In this document: one piece after another, positions 1 to 7,937 of the stretch
Position numbering within the stretch: position 1 is the stretch's first letter
Layout of the letters: each line of letters begins with the position of its first letter
Made by a program: the position numbers and the translations under genes
The notes under the pieces: model-generated
Database searches by the model: none
Told to the model about the DNA's origin: nothing
The model's input: only the letters and a program-made list of their open reading frames with translations
Source of the DNA: Paraburkholderia podalyriae
GTDB taxonomy: Bacteria > Pseudomonadota > Gammaproteobacteria > Burkholderiales > Burkholderiaceae
Assembly: GCF_014397785.1 (NCBI RefSeq)
Contig: NZ_VZQQ01000005.1
Location: forward strand, 186,001-250,000
Direction of reading: 5' to 3'
DNA length: 64,000 bases

Positions 1-84
1 TATTTCAGCTACGTCATCATCAAGACGCCGTTCGTGAAATCCGAATACCCGCTGGAAGCGCTGTTCTCGCAACAGCATCAATGA
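1..84 (+). CDS. C-terminal end of an unidentified protein (partial)
   Basis: The first 28 codons of the window form an open frame that ends in TGA and reads YFSYVIIKTPFVKSEYPLEA before a Gln-rich tail. The gene starts outside the window. The fragment is too short to name a family. It runs towards the minus-strand AraC gene and the two genes are convergent with 28 bases between stops. The high third-position GC fits a real coding end, but this is inferred from only 27 residues. Confidence 0.45.
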   Translation, partial: YFSYVIIKTPFVKSEYPLEALFSQQHQ

Positions 85-112
85 AGCGGTCGCCGCAGTC
101 AGCCGGTGACTG

Positions 113-514
113 TCAGCCGTTGGCGCTCAGCCACTCACCCGGCGTCGTGCCAAGCACGCGTTTGAAGTGCCGGCACAGATGGCTTTGATCGAAGAAGCCC
201 ACCTCGGCCGCGACGATCGACGGACGCAAGCCGCGCCGCAGCAGGCGCTGCGCGTGCCGTACGCGCACTAGCCTCACATATTGCTGCGGCGACACGCCCA
301 TCTCCGCGCTGAAGCGCACCGCAAACCTCGAAATGCTCAACTCCGCGACGGCCGCCAGTTCGGACAGGCTGATCGGCTCAGCGAAACACGCATCGATGAA
401 GTTGACCGCACGCTGGACGGCGCGGCTCACGCGATCCGGCGCGCGTGTCGTATGACGGTTCGCGCCCGCGAACTCGGGCGCGGATGATGATGAGGCTGGG
501 CTCGGGCTCAGCAT
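113..514 (-). CDS. AraC-family DNA-binding protein, HTH domain only
   Basis: This 133-residue protein holds only the double helix-turn-helix of AraC/XylS regulators. The domain fills residues 33-130 and ends with the typical second helix pattern (VGFFDQSHLCRHFKRVLGTTPGEW). Usual AraC regulators are near 300 residues, so the effector-binding domain is absent. The open frame continues upstream into the flavoprotein gene, but the ATG at 514 is the sensible start because the residues before it are a shadow of that gene. It lies 11 bases after the stop of the FAD oxidase gene and is therefore last in the minus-strand run. It may help control the catabolic genes, but no inducer-sensing part is visible. 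Confidence 0.75.
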   Translation of the reverse strand: MLSPSPASSSSAPEFAGANRHTTRAPDRVSRAVQRAVNFIDACFAEPISLSELAAVAELSISRFAVRFSAEMGVSPQQYVRLVRVRHAQRLLRRGLRPSIVAAEVGFFDQSHLCRHFKRVLGTTPGEWLSANG

Positions 515-525
515 CGACGCTGCGC

Positions 526-1698
526 TCACGCAACGCGCGACGGGGGCGCAGCCGCCGGCGTCGCATCGCGACTGGCCCCGAAGCGGCGGATGTCGAACGG
601 CTCGAGCGGCGTGGTGGTGGCGCCGGTGTCGATCAGTTCGGCCATCGTGTCGCCAACGCCCGGACCCAGCTGGAACCCATGGCCGCAAAAACCGAACGCA
701 TAGAACAGGCCGCTGGTCGTACCGCTCGCGCCCATGATCGGCTTGTCGTCGGGCATATAGCCTTCGACGCCGCTCCATACCCGGATGATGTTCAGCTTGC
801 GCAGCATCGGCGCGACGCGCTGCAGTTGCCTGAACTGCAGCAACGTGCTTTGCGGCAGGACCTTCGCGCGACGTTCGTCGAGATACGCTGGCGCACGCGC
901 GCAGCCGCCGATCACGATGTTGCCGCGCGCGACCTGGCGGAAGTACACCACCTCCTCGATCCGCGGCGACGACACGCCGACCACCGGCTGGATAGCATAC
1001 GGCACGGGTTCGGTAACGGCCATTTGCGGACCGTTGACGGCGATCGGCACCGCTTCGCCGAACTGCTCCGATAGCAGATTGCCCCACGCACCCGCGGTGA
1101 TCAGCAGCACGGGGGCATGGAACGTACGGCCGTCGGCGCTCGTCGCGCGAAACTCGGCGCCGTCTTTTTCCACTGTCACGACATCGCAGTTTTCGACGAT
1201 CTGCGCGCCGAGCCGTGTCGCCGCGCGGGCAAACGCGGGCGCCGCGAGCCGCGGATTCGCGTGCCCGTCCATTTGCGAATACGAGCCCGCCAGCACCTCG
1301 GGACCGAGAAACGGAAACCGCGCGCGCAGCGCGTCGCCGCGCAGCAGGTCGAGCTTGAGACCGTAGTGCGCGGCCTCCTTCGCGTACGTTTCGAACTGGT
1401 CGGCCTGCTCTTCGCGATAGCAGACGCGGACATGGCCTGACATCAGAAACTCGGCGTCGTGCTGGATCAGTTCGGGCAGACGCCCCCAGATTTCGCGCGA
1501 ACGGTTCGCAAGCGGCAACTGCGGCAGAAGACGCCCCTGCCGGCGCACGTTGCCGAAGTTGGTACCGCTTGCCTGCTGGCCAACCAGCTGGCGCTCGAGC
1601 AGGATCACCGAGCGGCCCCGTTGCCTCAGAAAAAATGCGGCGGAGGCACCCATGAAGCCGCCGCCCACGATCAGAACATCGGCTTGTGCGCGGTTCAT
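526..1698 (-). CDS. FAD-dependent amino acid/opine oxidase, DAO family (HcnC/OoxB-like subunit)
   Basis: The 390-residue protein belongs to the D-amino-acid oxidase (DAO) fold. A Rossmann FAD motif (VLIVGGGFMGAS) spans residues 8-19, and the C-terminal FAD motif reads YAFGFCGHGFQLGPGVG. In this family an imine is formed by oxidation of a C-N bond of an amino acid or secondary amine. The start codon overlaps the stop of the next upstream gene by four bases (ATGA), so the two are translationally coupled. With the NAD/FAD subunit and the small ferredoxin-like subunit it makes the heterotrimer seen in hydrogen cyanide synthase, opine oxidase and D-hydroxyproline dehydrogenase. The substrate cannot be read from the sequence. 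Confidence 0.85.
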   Translation of the reverse strand: MNRAQADVLIVGGGFMGASAAFFLRQRGRSVILLERQLVGQQASGTNFGNVRRQGRLLPQLPLANRSREIWGRLPELIQHDAEFLMSGHVRVCYREEQADQFETYAKEAAHYGLKLDLLRGDALRARFPFLGPEVLAGSYSQMDGHANPRLAAPAFARAATRLGAQIVENCDVVTVEKDGAEFRATSADGRTFHAPVLLITAGAWGNLLSEQFGEAVPIAVNGPQMAVTEPVPYAIQPVVGVSSPRIEEVVYFRQVARGNIVIGGCARAPAYLDERRAKVLPQSTLLQFRQLQRVAPMLRKLNIIRVWSGVEGYMPDDKPIMGASGTTSGLFYAFGFCGHGFQLGPGVGDTMAELIDTGATTTPLEPFDIRRFGASRDATPAAAPPSRVA

Positions 1699-3071
1699 TC
1701 GGTCTCCTCCACGGTTGCGATGGCGAGCGGCTTCACGGGTGCCTGCCCGCGCAGCCGGCCAACCTGCTCGAGCGGCACGTGCGCCTCCGCCGCGATCACC
1801 TCCGCGCCCGCATGGCCGCAGTAACGGCCCTGGCAGCGTCCCATGCCGACGCGGCTAAACGCTTTTGCGCGGTTCGCTTCCTGCGCGCCTTCGTCGCGCA
1901 CCACGCGGCGCAGTTCGCCCGCGGTGATGCCTTCGCACCGGCACACGATCGTATCGTCGGACAGTCGGGCCGCCTGCGCGGCAGGCCAGCCAAACGCCTG
2001 CGCGAGACCGAGCCGGAAGCGATCCATTTTGCGTTGTTCGCGCATCAACGTGTCGAGCGTCGTGGCCGGAACCGCGCGCCCGAGATCGCTCAACGCGGCA
2101 TACGCGGCGAGCCGTCCGGCAATCTCCGCGCCGTCCGCACCGAGCACGCGCGCGCCATCACCCGCGATATAGACGCCTTTTTCGGTACTGCGGCCGAGTT
2201 CATCGATTTGCGGCACCCATTGCCGCGACAGCGCATCGAAACGGAAAGCGCAGCGCGCGAGATCGGCAAGCTGAGTCTCCGGACGCAGGTGATAGCCGAG
2301 ACCCACCGCGTCGCAATCGACCTGCGCGACGTTGCCGCGCGCATCGCGAAAGCGTACGCCAAGCACGCCGTCGTCCGCATTGCCGAGAATCTCGAGCGGC
2401 TCGATGCCGTTTTCGACCCGCACGCCCGAGCGCTTCAGCGCCGCGACGAGCGCGCGGCCCTTGCGCAATACGTCGACGCGCGACAGCAGTTTGGGCAGCG
2501 CGCGCAGGCGCGCACCGCTCTTCGACGTGTCGAGTACCGCTGCTACGTTGGCGCCCGCCTGCACATACTGGTTCGCGACCAGATACAGCAATGGGCCGGT
2601 CCCCATGAACACGACCTGGCGGCCAATCGCGCAGGCCTGCGACTTCAGCGCGATCTGCGCGGCACCGAGGCTGTAGGTGCCGGCGAACTGCCAGCCTTTG
2701 ACCGGCATCAGGCGATCCGTCGCGCCGGGGCACAGGATCAGCGCATCGTAGCCCAACGCGCTAGCGTGTCCTTCATGCACGATATGCAGCTTGCCTTGCG
2801 CGACGTTCCACGCCAGCGTCTGCGCACGGTAATCGATCTGCGGGCGCAGTCGTTCGAAGGTGCGATGCAGGTCTGCCGCGCGCGCGGCTTCGGTGCCGTA
2901 CAGCTTCGCGTACGGCCGCGTGAAGCCTTCGGGCTGTCGCCGGTAGATCTGGCCGCCATCGCGTCTGCCTTCATCGACGACGATCGGGCGGATGCCGCCC
3001 GCCAGCAGGGTTTCCGCGCAGCGCACGCCTGCAGGCCCTGCGCCGACGATTACGATGCGAGGTTCGCCCAT
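1695..3071 (-). CDS. NAD(P)/FAD oxidoreductase subunit with BFD-like [2Fe-2S] domain (HcnB/OoxA-like)
   Basis: The protein of 458 residues has a first dinucleotide motif [13 protein letters not shown] at residues 6-18 and a second, degenerate one (VVFMGTGPLLYLVANQ) near residue 155. Close to the C-terminus lies a bacterioferritin-associated-ferredoxin-like [2Fe-2S] site with CRC followed about 35 residues later by GRCQGRYCG. This architecture is that of the middle subunit of heterotrimeric amino-acid dehydrogenases. The ATG at 3071 is chosen because it precedes the FAD motif directly; the frame extends 40 codons further upstream through the next gene without family similarity. The start overlaps the ferredoxin subunit gene by 22 bases. 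Confidence 0.85.
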   Translation of the reverse strand: MGEPRIVIVGAGPAGVRCAETLLAGGIRPIVVDEGRRDGGQIYRRQPEGFTRPYAKLYGTEAARAADLHRTFERLRPQIDYRAQTLAWNVAQGKLHIVHEGHASALGYDALILCPGATDRLMPVKGWQFAGTYSLGAAQIALKSQACAIGRQVVFMGTGPLLYLVANQYVQAGANVAAVLDTSKSGARLRALPKLLSRVDVLRKGRALVAALKRSGVRVENGIEPLEILGNADDGVLGVRFRDARGNVAQVDCDAVGLGYHLRPETQLADLARCAFRFDALSRQWVPQIDELGRSTEKGVYIAGDGARVLGADGAEIAGRLAAYAALSDLGRAVPATTLDTLMREQRKMDRFRLGLAQAFGWPAAQAARLSDDTIVCRCEGITAGELRRVVRDEGAQEANRAKAFSRVGMGRCQGRYCGHAGAEVIAAEAHVPLEQVGRLRGQAPVKPLAIATVEETE

Positions 3072-3361
3072 TGCGCCTCCGGTTGCGTCGTGACGACGCG
3101 CATGCCTGCTTCGACGACGGTGGTGCAGGCGCGCAGCCGCTCGCCGTCCGCGGTCCATACCCAGCAATCCTGACACGCGCCCATCAGGCAAAAGCCGGCG
3201 CGCTTTTCATCACCGAATTCGGACTGCCGCACCTGCCGCACCGAGCACAGCATCGCGGTGAGCAGCGTGTCGCCGGCCAGCGCCTGGACCGTCTCGCCGT
3301 TGATCGTCAGCTCGACTTTGGCGCGAGCCGTCTCGCCTACGCGTACGAATCTGCCGTTCAT
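3050..3361 (-). CDS. small (2Fe-2S)-binding subunit (HcnA/SoxA-like)
   Basis: The protein of 103 residues has a plant-type ferredoxin fold with cluster cysteines at positions 58, 63, 66 and 79 ([11 protein letters not shown] then RACT). It is the third, smallest subunit of the heterotrimeric dehydrogenase and should pass electrons from the flavoproteins. The ATG at 3361 overlaps the stop codon of the ABC ATPase gene by four bases, and the gene overlaps the next subunit by 22 bases, so the importer and dehydrogenase genes form one tightly coupled transcript. Confidence 0.85.
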   Translation of the reverse strand: MNGRFVRVGETARAKVELTINGETVQALAGDTLLTAMLCSVRQVRQSEFGDEKRAGFCLMGACQDCWVWTADGERLRACTTVVEAGMRVVTTQPEAQWANLAS

Positions 3362-4134
3362 GCCGCGGCTCCCGCGATACCGTCCGGTGACACGTGAGCG
3401 TCGCTGCGATTGGTCAGCACGTGACGCAGGAATTCGCGGGTGCGCACCTCGCGCGGCGAACCCAGCACCTGATGCGCGGTGCCCTCCTCGATGATGAGTC
3501 CAGCGTGCAGAAAGCACACCCGGTCTGCCACTTCGCGCGCGAAGCCCATTTCGTGAGTGACGACCAGCATCGTCATGCCTTCGCGTGCAAGGGTGCGCAT
3601 CACGCCGAGCACTTCGCCGACCAGTTCGGGATCGAGCGCGGAGGTCGGCTCGTCGAACAGCATCGCCTTCGGCTTCATCGCGAGCGAGCGAGCAATCGCC
3701 ACCCGTTGCTGCTGCCCGCCCGAAAGCTGGTGAGGATAGGCGTGCAGCTTGTGGCCGAGCCCCACCTTGTCGAGCAGTTCCGACGCTTCGCGTTGCGCGT
3801 CCGCGCGCGCCTGGCGTTTGACATGCACGGGCCCTTCCATCACGTTCTCGAGCGCGGTACGGTGCGGAAACAGGTTAAAGCGCTGAAACACCATGCCGAC
3901 CTGGGAGCGCAACTGGTTGATATGGCGCGCGCGCTGTTCGACGCGCTCGCCGAGCAGGCGAATTTCGCCTTCGTCGTATGCTTCCAGCGCGTTAATGCAG
4001 CGCAGCAGGGTCGACTTTCCAGAGCCCGACGCGCCGATCAGACAGACCACTTCGCCGTGGCGGACGTTTAGCGAAATGCCCTTGAGAACGGGTACGGCGC
4101 CAAAACTCTTGTGCACATTCGTGATTTCGATCAT
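3358..4134 (-). CDS. polar amino acid ABC transporter ATP-binding protein
   Basis: This is an ABC ATPase of the GlnQ/HisP/OccP class, 258 residues long. Walker A (GASGSGKST) is at residues 34-42, the signature LSGGQQQR and Walker B with [12 protein letters not shown] follow in normal order. It powers uptake of a polar amino acid or opine at the inner membrane. The ATG at 4134 is preferred because AGTGAGGA lies a proper distance in front; a GTG six codons earlier directly abuts the permease stop and is possible. The nucleotide-binding protein is encoded between the permease and the oxidase subunits, which ties transport to oxidation. Confidence 0.92.
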   Translation of the reverse strand: MIEITNVHKSFGAVPVLKGISLNVRHGEVVCLIGASGSGKSTLLRCINALEAYDEGEIRLLGERVEQRARHINQLRSQVGMVFQRFNLFPHRTALENVMEGPVHVKRQARADAQREASELLDKVGLGHKLHAYPHQLSGGQQQRVAIARSLAMKPKAMLFDEPTSALDPELVGEVLGVMRTLAREGMTMLVVTHEMGFAREVADRVCFLHAGLIIEEGTAHQVLGSPREVRTREFLRHVLTNRSDAHVSPDGIAGAAA

Positions 4135-4152
4135 CGCATCCTCACTTCGCAC

Positions 4153-4809
4153 TTATCTGGCCTTGTGCCGACCGAAACGTCGCTCAAGCGTACGGGTCAT
4201 GCTCATCAACGGCATGCTCATCGCCAGATAGCCGAGCGCGACGAGTGTGTATACCGTCAGATTCTGAAACGTCGACGACGCGATCAGTTGGCCTTCGCGC
4301 GTCATTTCGGCGACCGTGATGGTGGACGCAAGCGATGAGTCCTTCAGCATCATCACGAGCGTGTTGCTGTACGGTGGCAGCGCGACCTTGATCGCCTGCG
4401 GCAGGATCACCCGTATCATCGTCTTCACGCGCCCCATGCCGATCGACTGCGCGGCTTCGTACTGGCCCGGATCGACCGCCTCGATGCCCGCCCGGAAGAT
4501 CTCCGCGATGTAAGTCGAATAACCGAAACCAAGCCCGATGATGCTAGCTTGCAGCGCCGACACCTGGATGTGGATTTCCGGCAGCACGAAGTAGATGTAG
4601 AACAGCAGCACGATCATCGGCAGACCGCGCACGACGTTGATCATCGTGCTCACCCCGCGTACGACGAGCGGATAGCGCGACATCTTCAGCAACGCCCAGG
4701 TCAGGCCGAGCACGGTGCTCAACAGCAGACAACCCAGCGTGATGACGATGCTCATCACCGCGCCTTCCAGCAAAATCGGTACAAAGTCGGCTATATCTTG
4801 CCAGTGCAT
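4153..4809 (-). CDS. polar amino acid ABC transporter permease (HisM/GlnP family)
   Basis: The 218-residue membrane protein has about five transmembrane helices and the EAA loop EAAQSIGMGRVKTMIRVILP that docks on the ATPase. Only one permease gene is present, so the channel is probably a homodimer, unlike the HisQ/HisM pair. It is followed without a gap by the ATPase gene and preceded by the binding-protein gene after a 113-base spacer containing a GC-rich hairpin (4876-4888). Confidence 0.92.
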   Translation of the reverse strand: MHWQDIADFVPILLEGAVMSIVITLGCLLLSTVLGLTWALLKMSRYPLVVRGVSTMINVVRGLPMIVLLFYIYFVLPEIHIQVSALQASIIGLGFGYSTYIAEIFRAGIEAVDPGQYEAAQSIGMGRVKTMIRVILPQAIKVALPPYSNTLVMMLKDSSLASTITVAEMTREGQLIASSTFQNLTVYTLVALGYLAMSMPLMSMTRTLERRFGRHKAR

Positions 4810-4875
4810 GTCGTGCCTTCCGTTGCTCTTTGCATTCGTTCAGTCCGCTGCCCCGCCGGGCGGCGGACATCGCAG

Positions 4876-4888
4876 GGCGGGTCCCGCC
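4876..4888 (-). other. GC-rich hairpin between binding-protein and permease genes
   Basis: GGCGGG T CCCGCC is a perfect 13-base dyad, and a second GC-rich dyad sits just beside it (4850-4866). Such intercistronic stem-loops after binding-protein genes are known to raise binding-protein expression over the permease. No T-run follows, so it is unlikely to be a full terminator. The functional role is inferred. Confidence 0.35.
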
Positions 4889-4922
4889 TCGCAGCGGCAC
4901 GCCTCTTGTCACGACAGGCGGG

Positions 4923-5726
4923 TCAGCTCGTGAGGTGCCACTTCTTCAGGATCGCGTCGAGCGTGCCGTCGGCCTTCATCTTCGTCAGCGCGTCGTTGAT
5001 CTTCACCATCAACGCGCTGTTGCCCTTCTTCACCGCGATCGCGATGTCGAATTTTTCCATCGGCACGTAGGCGTCGTCGACCCGCGTTCCGGCCATCGCG
5101 CCCGCTGCCTCCTGGGCCTTCAGGATCGGATAGTCGTTGAAGCCCGCGACGATGCGGCCAAGCGCGACATCGCGCGTCATGTCGGCGGGACTGTCATACA
5201 TCTTCACTTCGGTGAAGATGCCGAGCTTCTTCAACTGATCGCCGTAGTCGGTACCGGTCGGCGCGCCGACCGTCATGCCCTTCATGTCCTGCACCGAGTG
5301 ATAGACGGCCTTGTTCGTGTCCTTCACGATGATGCCTTCGCCAAACGCCGTCACCGGCTGCGAGAAATCGACCACTTCGGCGCGCTTCGGCGTCGGCGTC
5401 ATGCCGGCGACGATGATGTCGATCTTGCCGGATACCACCGACTGGATCAACGCCGAGAACGGCACCGCGCCGTACGACACGTTAAAGCCCTCGCGCTTGC
5501 CGATCTCCTTGACGACATCCGGCATCAGACCTTCGATCTTCTGCGTCTTCACGTCCATGAATGTGGTCGGTGCGCTCGACGGCGGCGAGCCCGCGGTGAG
5601 CGTCGCCGTCTCGGCGGCGTGGGCGGCGCCCAACATCATCGTCATCGCGAGGCCCGCGCCTGCGGCAAAGCGTTGAACCGTGTTGAAACGGACGGCGGAA
5701 GCAGGCTGGAACATGAAACGCAACAT
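4923..5726 (-). CDS. amino acid ABC transporter periplasmic binding protein (family 3)
   Basis: The protein of 267 residues has a signal peptide ending near AAHAAETA (residues 35-42) and the family 3 solute-binding pattern: DVVKEIGKREGF, then GKIDIIVAGMTPTPKRAEVVDFS, then VGAPTGTDYGD. It delivers the substrate to the permease encoded next. The ATG at 5726 is chosen for its AGAGGAAAT ribosome site and because it begins the signal peptide; the frame runs 26 codons further upstream without one. The family binds polar amino acids and opines; the ligand is not readable here. Confidence 0.92.
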   Translation of the reverse strand: MLRFMFQPASAVRFNTVQRFAAGAGLAMTMMLGAAHAAETATLTAGSPPSSAPTTFMDVKTQKIEGLMPDVVKEIGKREGFNVSYGAVPFSALIQSVVSGKIDIIVAGMTPTPKRAEVVDFSQPVTAFGEGIIVKDTNKAVYHSVQDMKGMTVGAPTGTDYGDQLKKLGIFTEVKMYDSPADMTRDVALGRIVAGFNDYPILKAQEAAGAMAGTRVDDAYVPMEKFDIAIAVKKGNSALMVKINDALTKMKADGTLDAILKKWHLTS

Positions 5727-5804
5727 GGGGATTTCCTCTGGGAATAGTGATTTTTCAATCTGCGCGCTGCCCTGCCATCTGACAGTAGCGGTCAGTCGAT
5801 CCAT

Positions 5805-7082
5805 TCAATGCAGTACATCCTGCAACCTGTAATACGCGCCAACGAGCGGCAGAAACCACGCGCGTCCAAAATGTCCTGGAATCGCGGGCCATTCGAGCGT
5901 TCGCCACGGATTGCGCGAGGCGGCGCCGAACATCACGTCGGCCATCAGTCGGCCCATGTGCACGGACATCTGCACACCGTGGCCGCTGTAGCCCATCGAA
6001 TAAAACAGTCCTTCATGCTGGCCTGCGCGCGGCAGGCGGTCGGCCGTCATGTCGACGAGGCCGCCCCAGCAGTAGTCGATGCGCACGTCGGCCAGCTCCG
6101 GGAAATAACGTGCGAGCGCGTCACGCAGAATCCGCCCGCTTTTCTCGTCCGAACGCGGATTCGACATCGCAAAGCGCGCGCGGCCGCCGAACAGCAGACG
6201 CTCGTCAGGCGTCGCACGAAAATAGTTGCCGATGTTCAGCGTCGTCACATACGAGCGGCGCGTCGGCAACAGCGTGTCGAGGTGTGCCTTGCCGAGCGGC
6301 TCGGTCGCGACGATGAAGCTGCCGACCGGCGCGATGCGGCGGCGGAACCATTGCAGCGGACCGACCTGCGACGTGCCCGTGGCGATCAACACTCGCTCGG
6401 CGCGTACCGTGCCGAGCGGACACTGCACGTCGAACGCGTGGCCGCCGAGCGGCTTCAGGTCCGTCACAGGCGCGTTCTCGTAGATCCGCGCGCCGCGGCG
6501 TGCCGCCGCCTCGCCAAGACCCACGCCGAATTTGCCCATGTGCATCTGCATGCCGTTGCGCTGCACCAGTCCGCCGAAAAAACCGTCCGATGCGATCTCC
6601 TTGTGAATCTGCTCGGGCGGCACGAGTTCGACATCGGGATCGACTTCGCGCCGCAACACCTCGTACGACTTCGCGAGCGACGCGAAATGGTGCGGCTTCG
6701 CCGCGAGCTTGATCTTTCCGGAATGGCGCAAATCGCAATCGATCTGCTCGTCGGCGATGATCGATTTCACCGTCTCGACGGCGCCCGCATACGCGCGGTA
6801 GAACTCCGCCGCGCGCTCGCTGCCGACGCGTGCGGACAGAGCGGCATAGTCTTGCGCGACGCCCGTATTGCAATGGCCGCCGTTACGGCCCGATGCCTGC
6901 GCCGCGAGCCGGCCCGCCTCGAACACGATCACCGACCTGCCGCGTTTGGCGAGCTCCAACGCAGCCGACAATCCGGTGAAGCCGCCGCCGACCACCGCAA
7001 CGTCCACCCGCTGCGGCAGCGGACTCTCCGCGCCGTGGGCAAAGCGCGGCGCGGTGTCGAGCCAGTAGGAGTCGAGCTTCAT
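5805..7082 (-). CDS. FAD-dependent oxidoreductase, PuuB/OrdL-like (DAO family)
   Basis: The 425-residue DAO-fold flavoprotein has the FAD motif VAVVGGGFTGLSAALELA near residues 29-46 and the sequence ASGRNGGHCNTG found in gamma-glutamylputrescine oxidase and related enzymes. The C-terminal motif YSMGYSGHGVQMS closes the FAD site. Family members oxidise a secondary or primary amine to an imine or aldehyde with O2 as acceptor. It lies 78 bases upstream of the binding-protein gene and downstream of a HAD hydrolase and an aldehyde dehydrogenase, a set that fits amine to aldehyde to acid oxidation. Confidence 0.87.
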   Translation of the reverse strand: MKLDSYWLDTAPRFAHGAESPLPQRVDVAVVGGGFTGLSAALELAKRGRSVIVFEAGRLAAQASGRNGGHCNTGVAQDYAALSARVGSERAAEFYRAYAGAVETVKSIIADEQIDCDLRHSGKIKLAAKPHHFASLAKSYEVLRREVDPDVELVPPEQIHKEIASDGFFGGLVQRNGMQMHMGKFGVGLGEAAARRGARIYENAPVTDLKPLGGHAFDVQCPLGTVRAERVLIATGTSQVGPLQWFRRRIAPVGSFIVATEPLGKAHLDTLLPTRRSYVTTLNIGNYFRATPDERLLFGGRARFAMSNPRSDEKSGRILRDALARYFPELADVRIDYCWGGLVDMTADRLPRAGQHEGLFYSMGYSGHGVQMSVHMGRLMADVMFGAASRNPWRTLEWPAIPGHFGRAWFLPLVGAYYRLQDVLH

Positions 7083-7163
7083 CGTGATCCATTCCTGTCG
7101 GTTGGTTGCGCCGTTCTCACCGGCGCGCGCGAAGCGATGTCGGGAGAAGGCCGGAGCTGCACA

Positions 7164-7832
7164 TCAGAGGCCGAGCAGCGACGCCAGTTGCGGAATGCCC
7201 GACACTTCGTTGACGCCGTAGTACGGGTTCAGCGGCTCGTGGCCACGGTTGACGAACGCCTTGTGCCTGATGCCCATGTCGTACGCGGTCATCAGGTCAT
7301 AGCGGAAGCTCGACGACACGTGCAGCACGTCTTCCGGATTGCAATCCAGTTGCGAGAACATGTACTCGAAGGCTTTTTGCAGCGGCTTGTACGCCTGCGC
7401 CTGCTGCGCGGTGTAGACCTTGTGAAACGGCGCGCCGAGCTTGTCGACGTTGCTGTGGATCTGGTCGTCCGATGCGTTCGACAGGATCACGAGCTTGTAC
7501 TTCGAGGCCAGTCGCGACAGCCCTTCCGGCACGTCCGCGTGCGGGCCCCAGCTCGGCACGGCTTCGTAGATTTTTTGCGCGGTCGCTGCTTCGAACGGCA
7601 CGCCAGTGCGTTCGCAGGTGCGGCGCACCGAGTTCTCGACCACGTCGCGGTAGGGTTTCCATGCGCCCAGTACTTCGTCGAGGCGATAGCCACGGAAGAA
7701 CTCGACGAACTCATCCATCTTCGCTTTGTCCAGCTTGTCGCCGTAAAGCTGGCGCGCGGTCAGGCCCATCTGGAAGTTGGTCAGCGTGCCATAGCAGTCG
7801 AAAGTGATGTACTTCGGCTCGAAATCGATCAT
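7164..7832 (-). CDS. HAD-superfamily hydrolase, haloacid dehalogenase type II-like
   Basis: The 222-residue protein has the nucleophile motif FDCYGTL (Asp12), motif II VILSNAS, a conserved Lys in AYKPLQKAFEY and the acidic motif SSSFRYDLM. Type II L-2-haloacid dehalogenases carry Asn three residues before the last Asp; here that place is not Asn, so true dehalogenation is doubtful and another small-molecule hydrolysis is more likely. The ATG at 7832 is preferred because AGGA lies eight bases before it; another ATG sits three codons upstream. It is between the aldehyde dehydrogenase and the PuuB-like oxidase in the same run. Confidence 0.82.
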   Translation of the reverse strand: MIDFEPKYITFDCYGTLTNFQMGLTARQLYGDKLDKAKMDEFVEFFRGYRLDEVLGAWKPYRDVVENSVRRTCERTGVPFEAATAQKIYEAVPSWGPHADVPEGLSRLASKYKLVILSNASDDQIHSNVDKLGAPFHKVYTAQQAQAYKPLQKAFEYMFSQLDCNPEDVLHVSSSFRYDLMTAYDMGIRHKAFVNRGHEPLNPYYGVNEVSGIPQLASLLGL

Positions 7833-7937
7833 GGTCAACATCCTGTCGTCGTGGCGAACCTGTTCGCAGGCTCGGGTTCAGTTTCGGATTGAATCAGTGC
7901 GGTTGATGCTGGCGTAAAGCCGGTGTAAGGCGGTACT

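Noticed and set aside
526..3361. true hydrogen cyanide synthase HcnABC
   Set aside because: The architecture matches, but the importer and many catabolic genes around it fit an amino-acid/opine dehydrogenase better; cyanide genes normally stand alone.
5808..7892. 694-codon plus-strand open frame
   Set aside because: It runs antisense to the PuuB-like oxidase and HAD genes and has the Arg/His-rich look of a GC-rich shadow frame.
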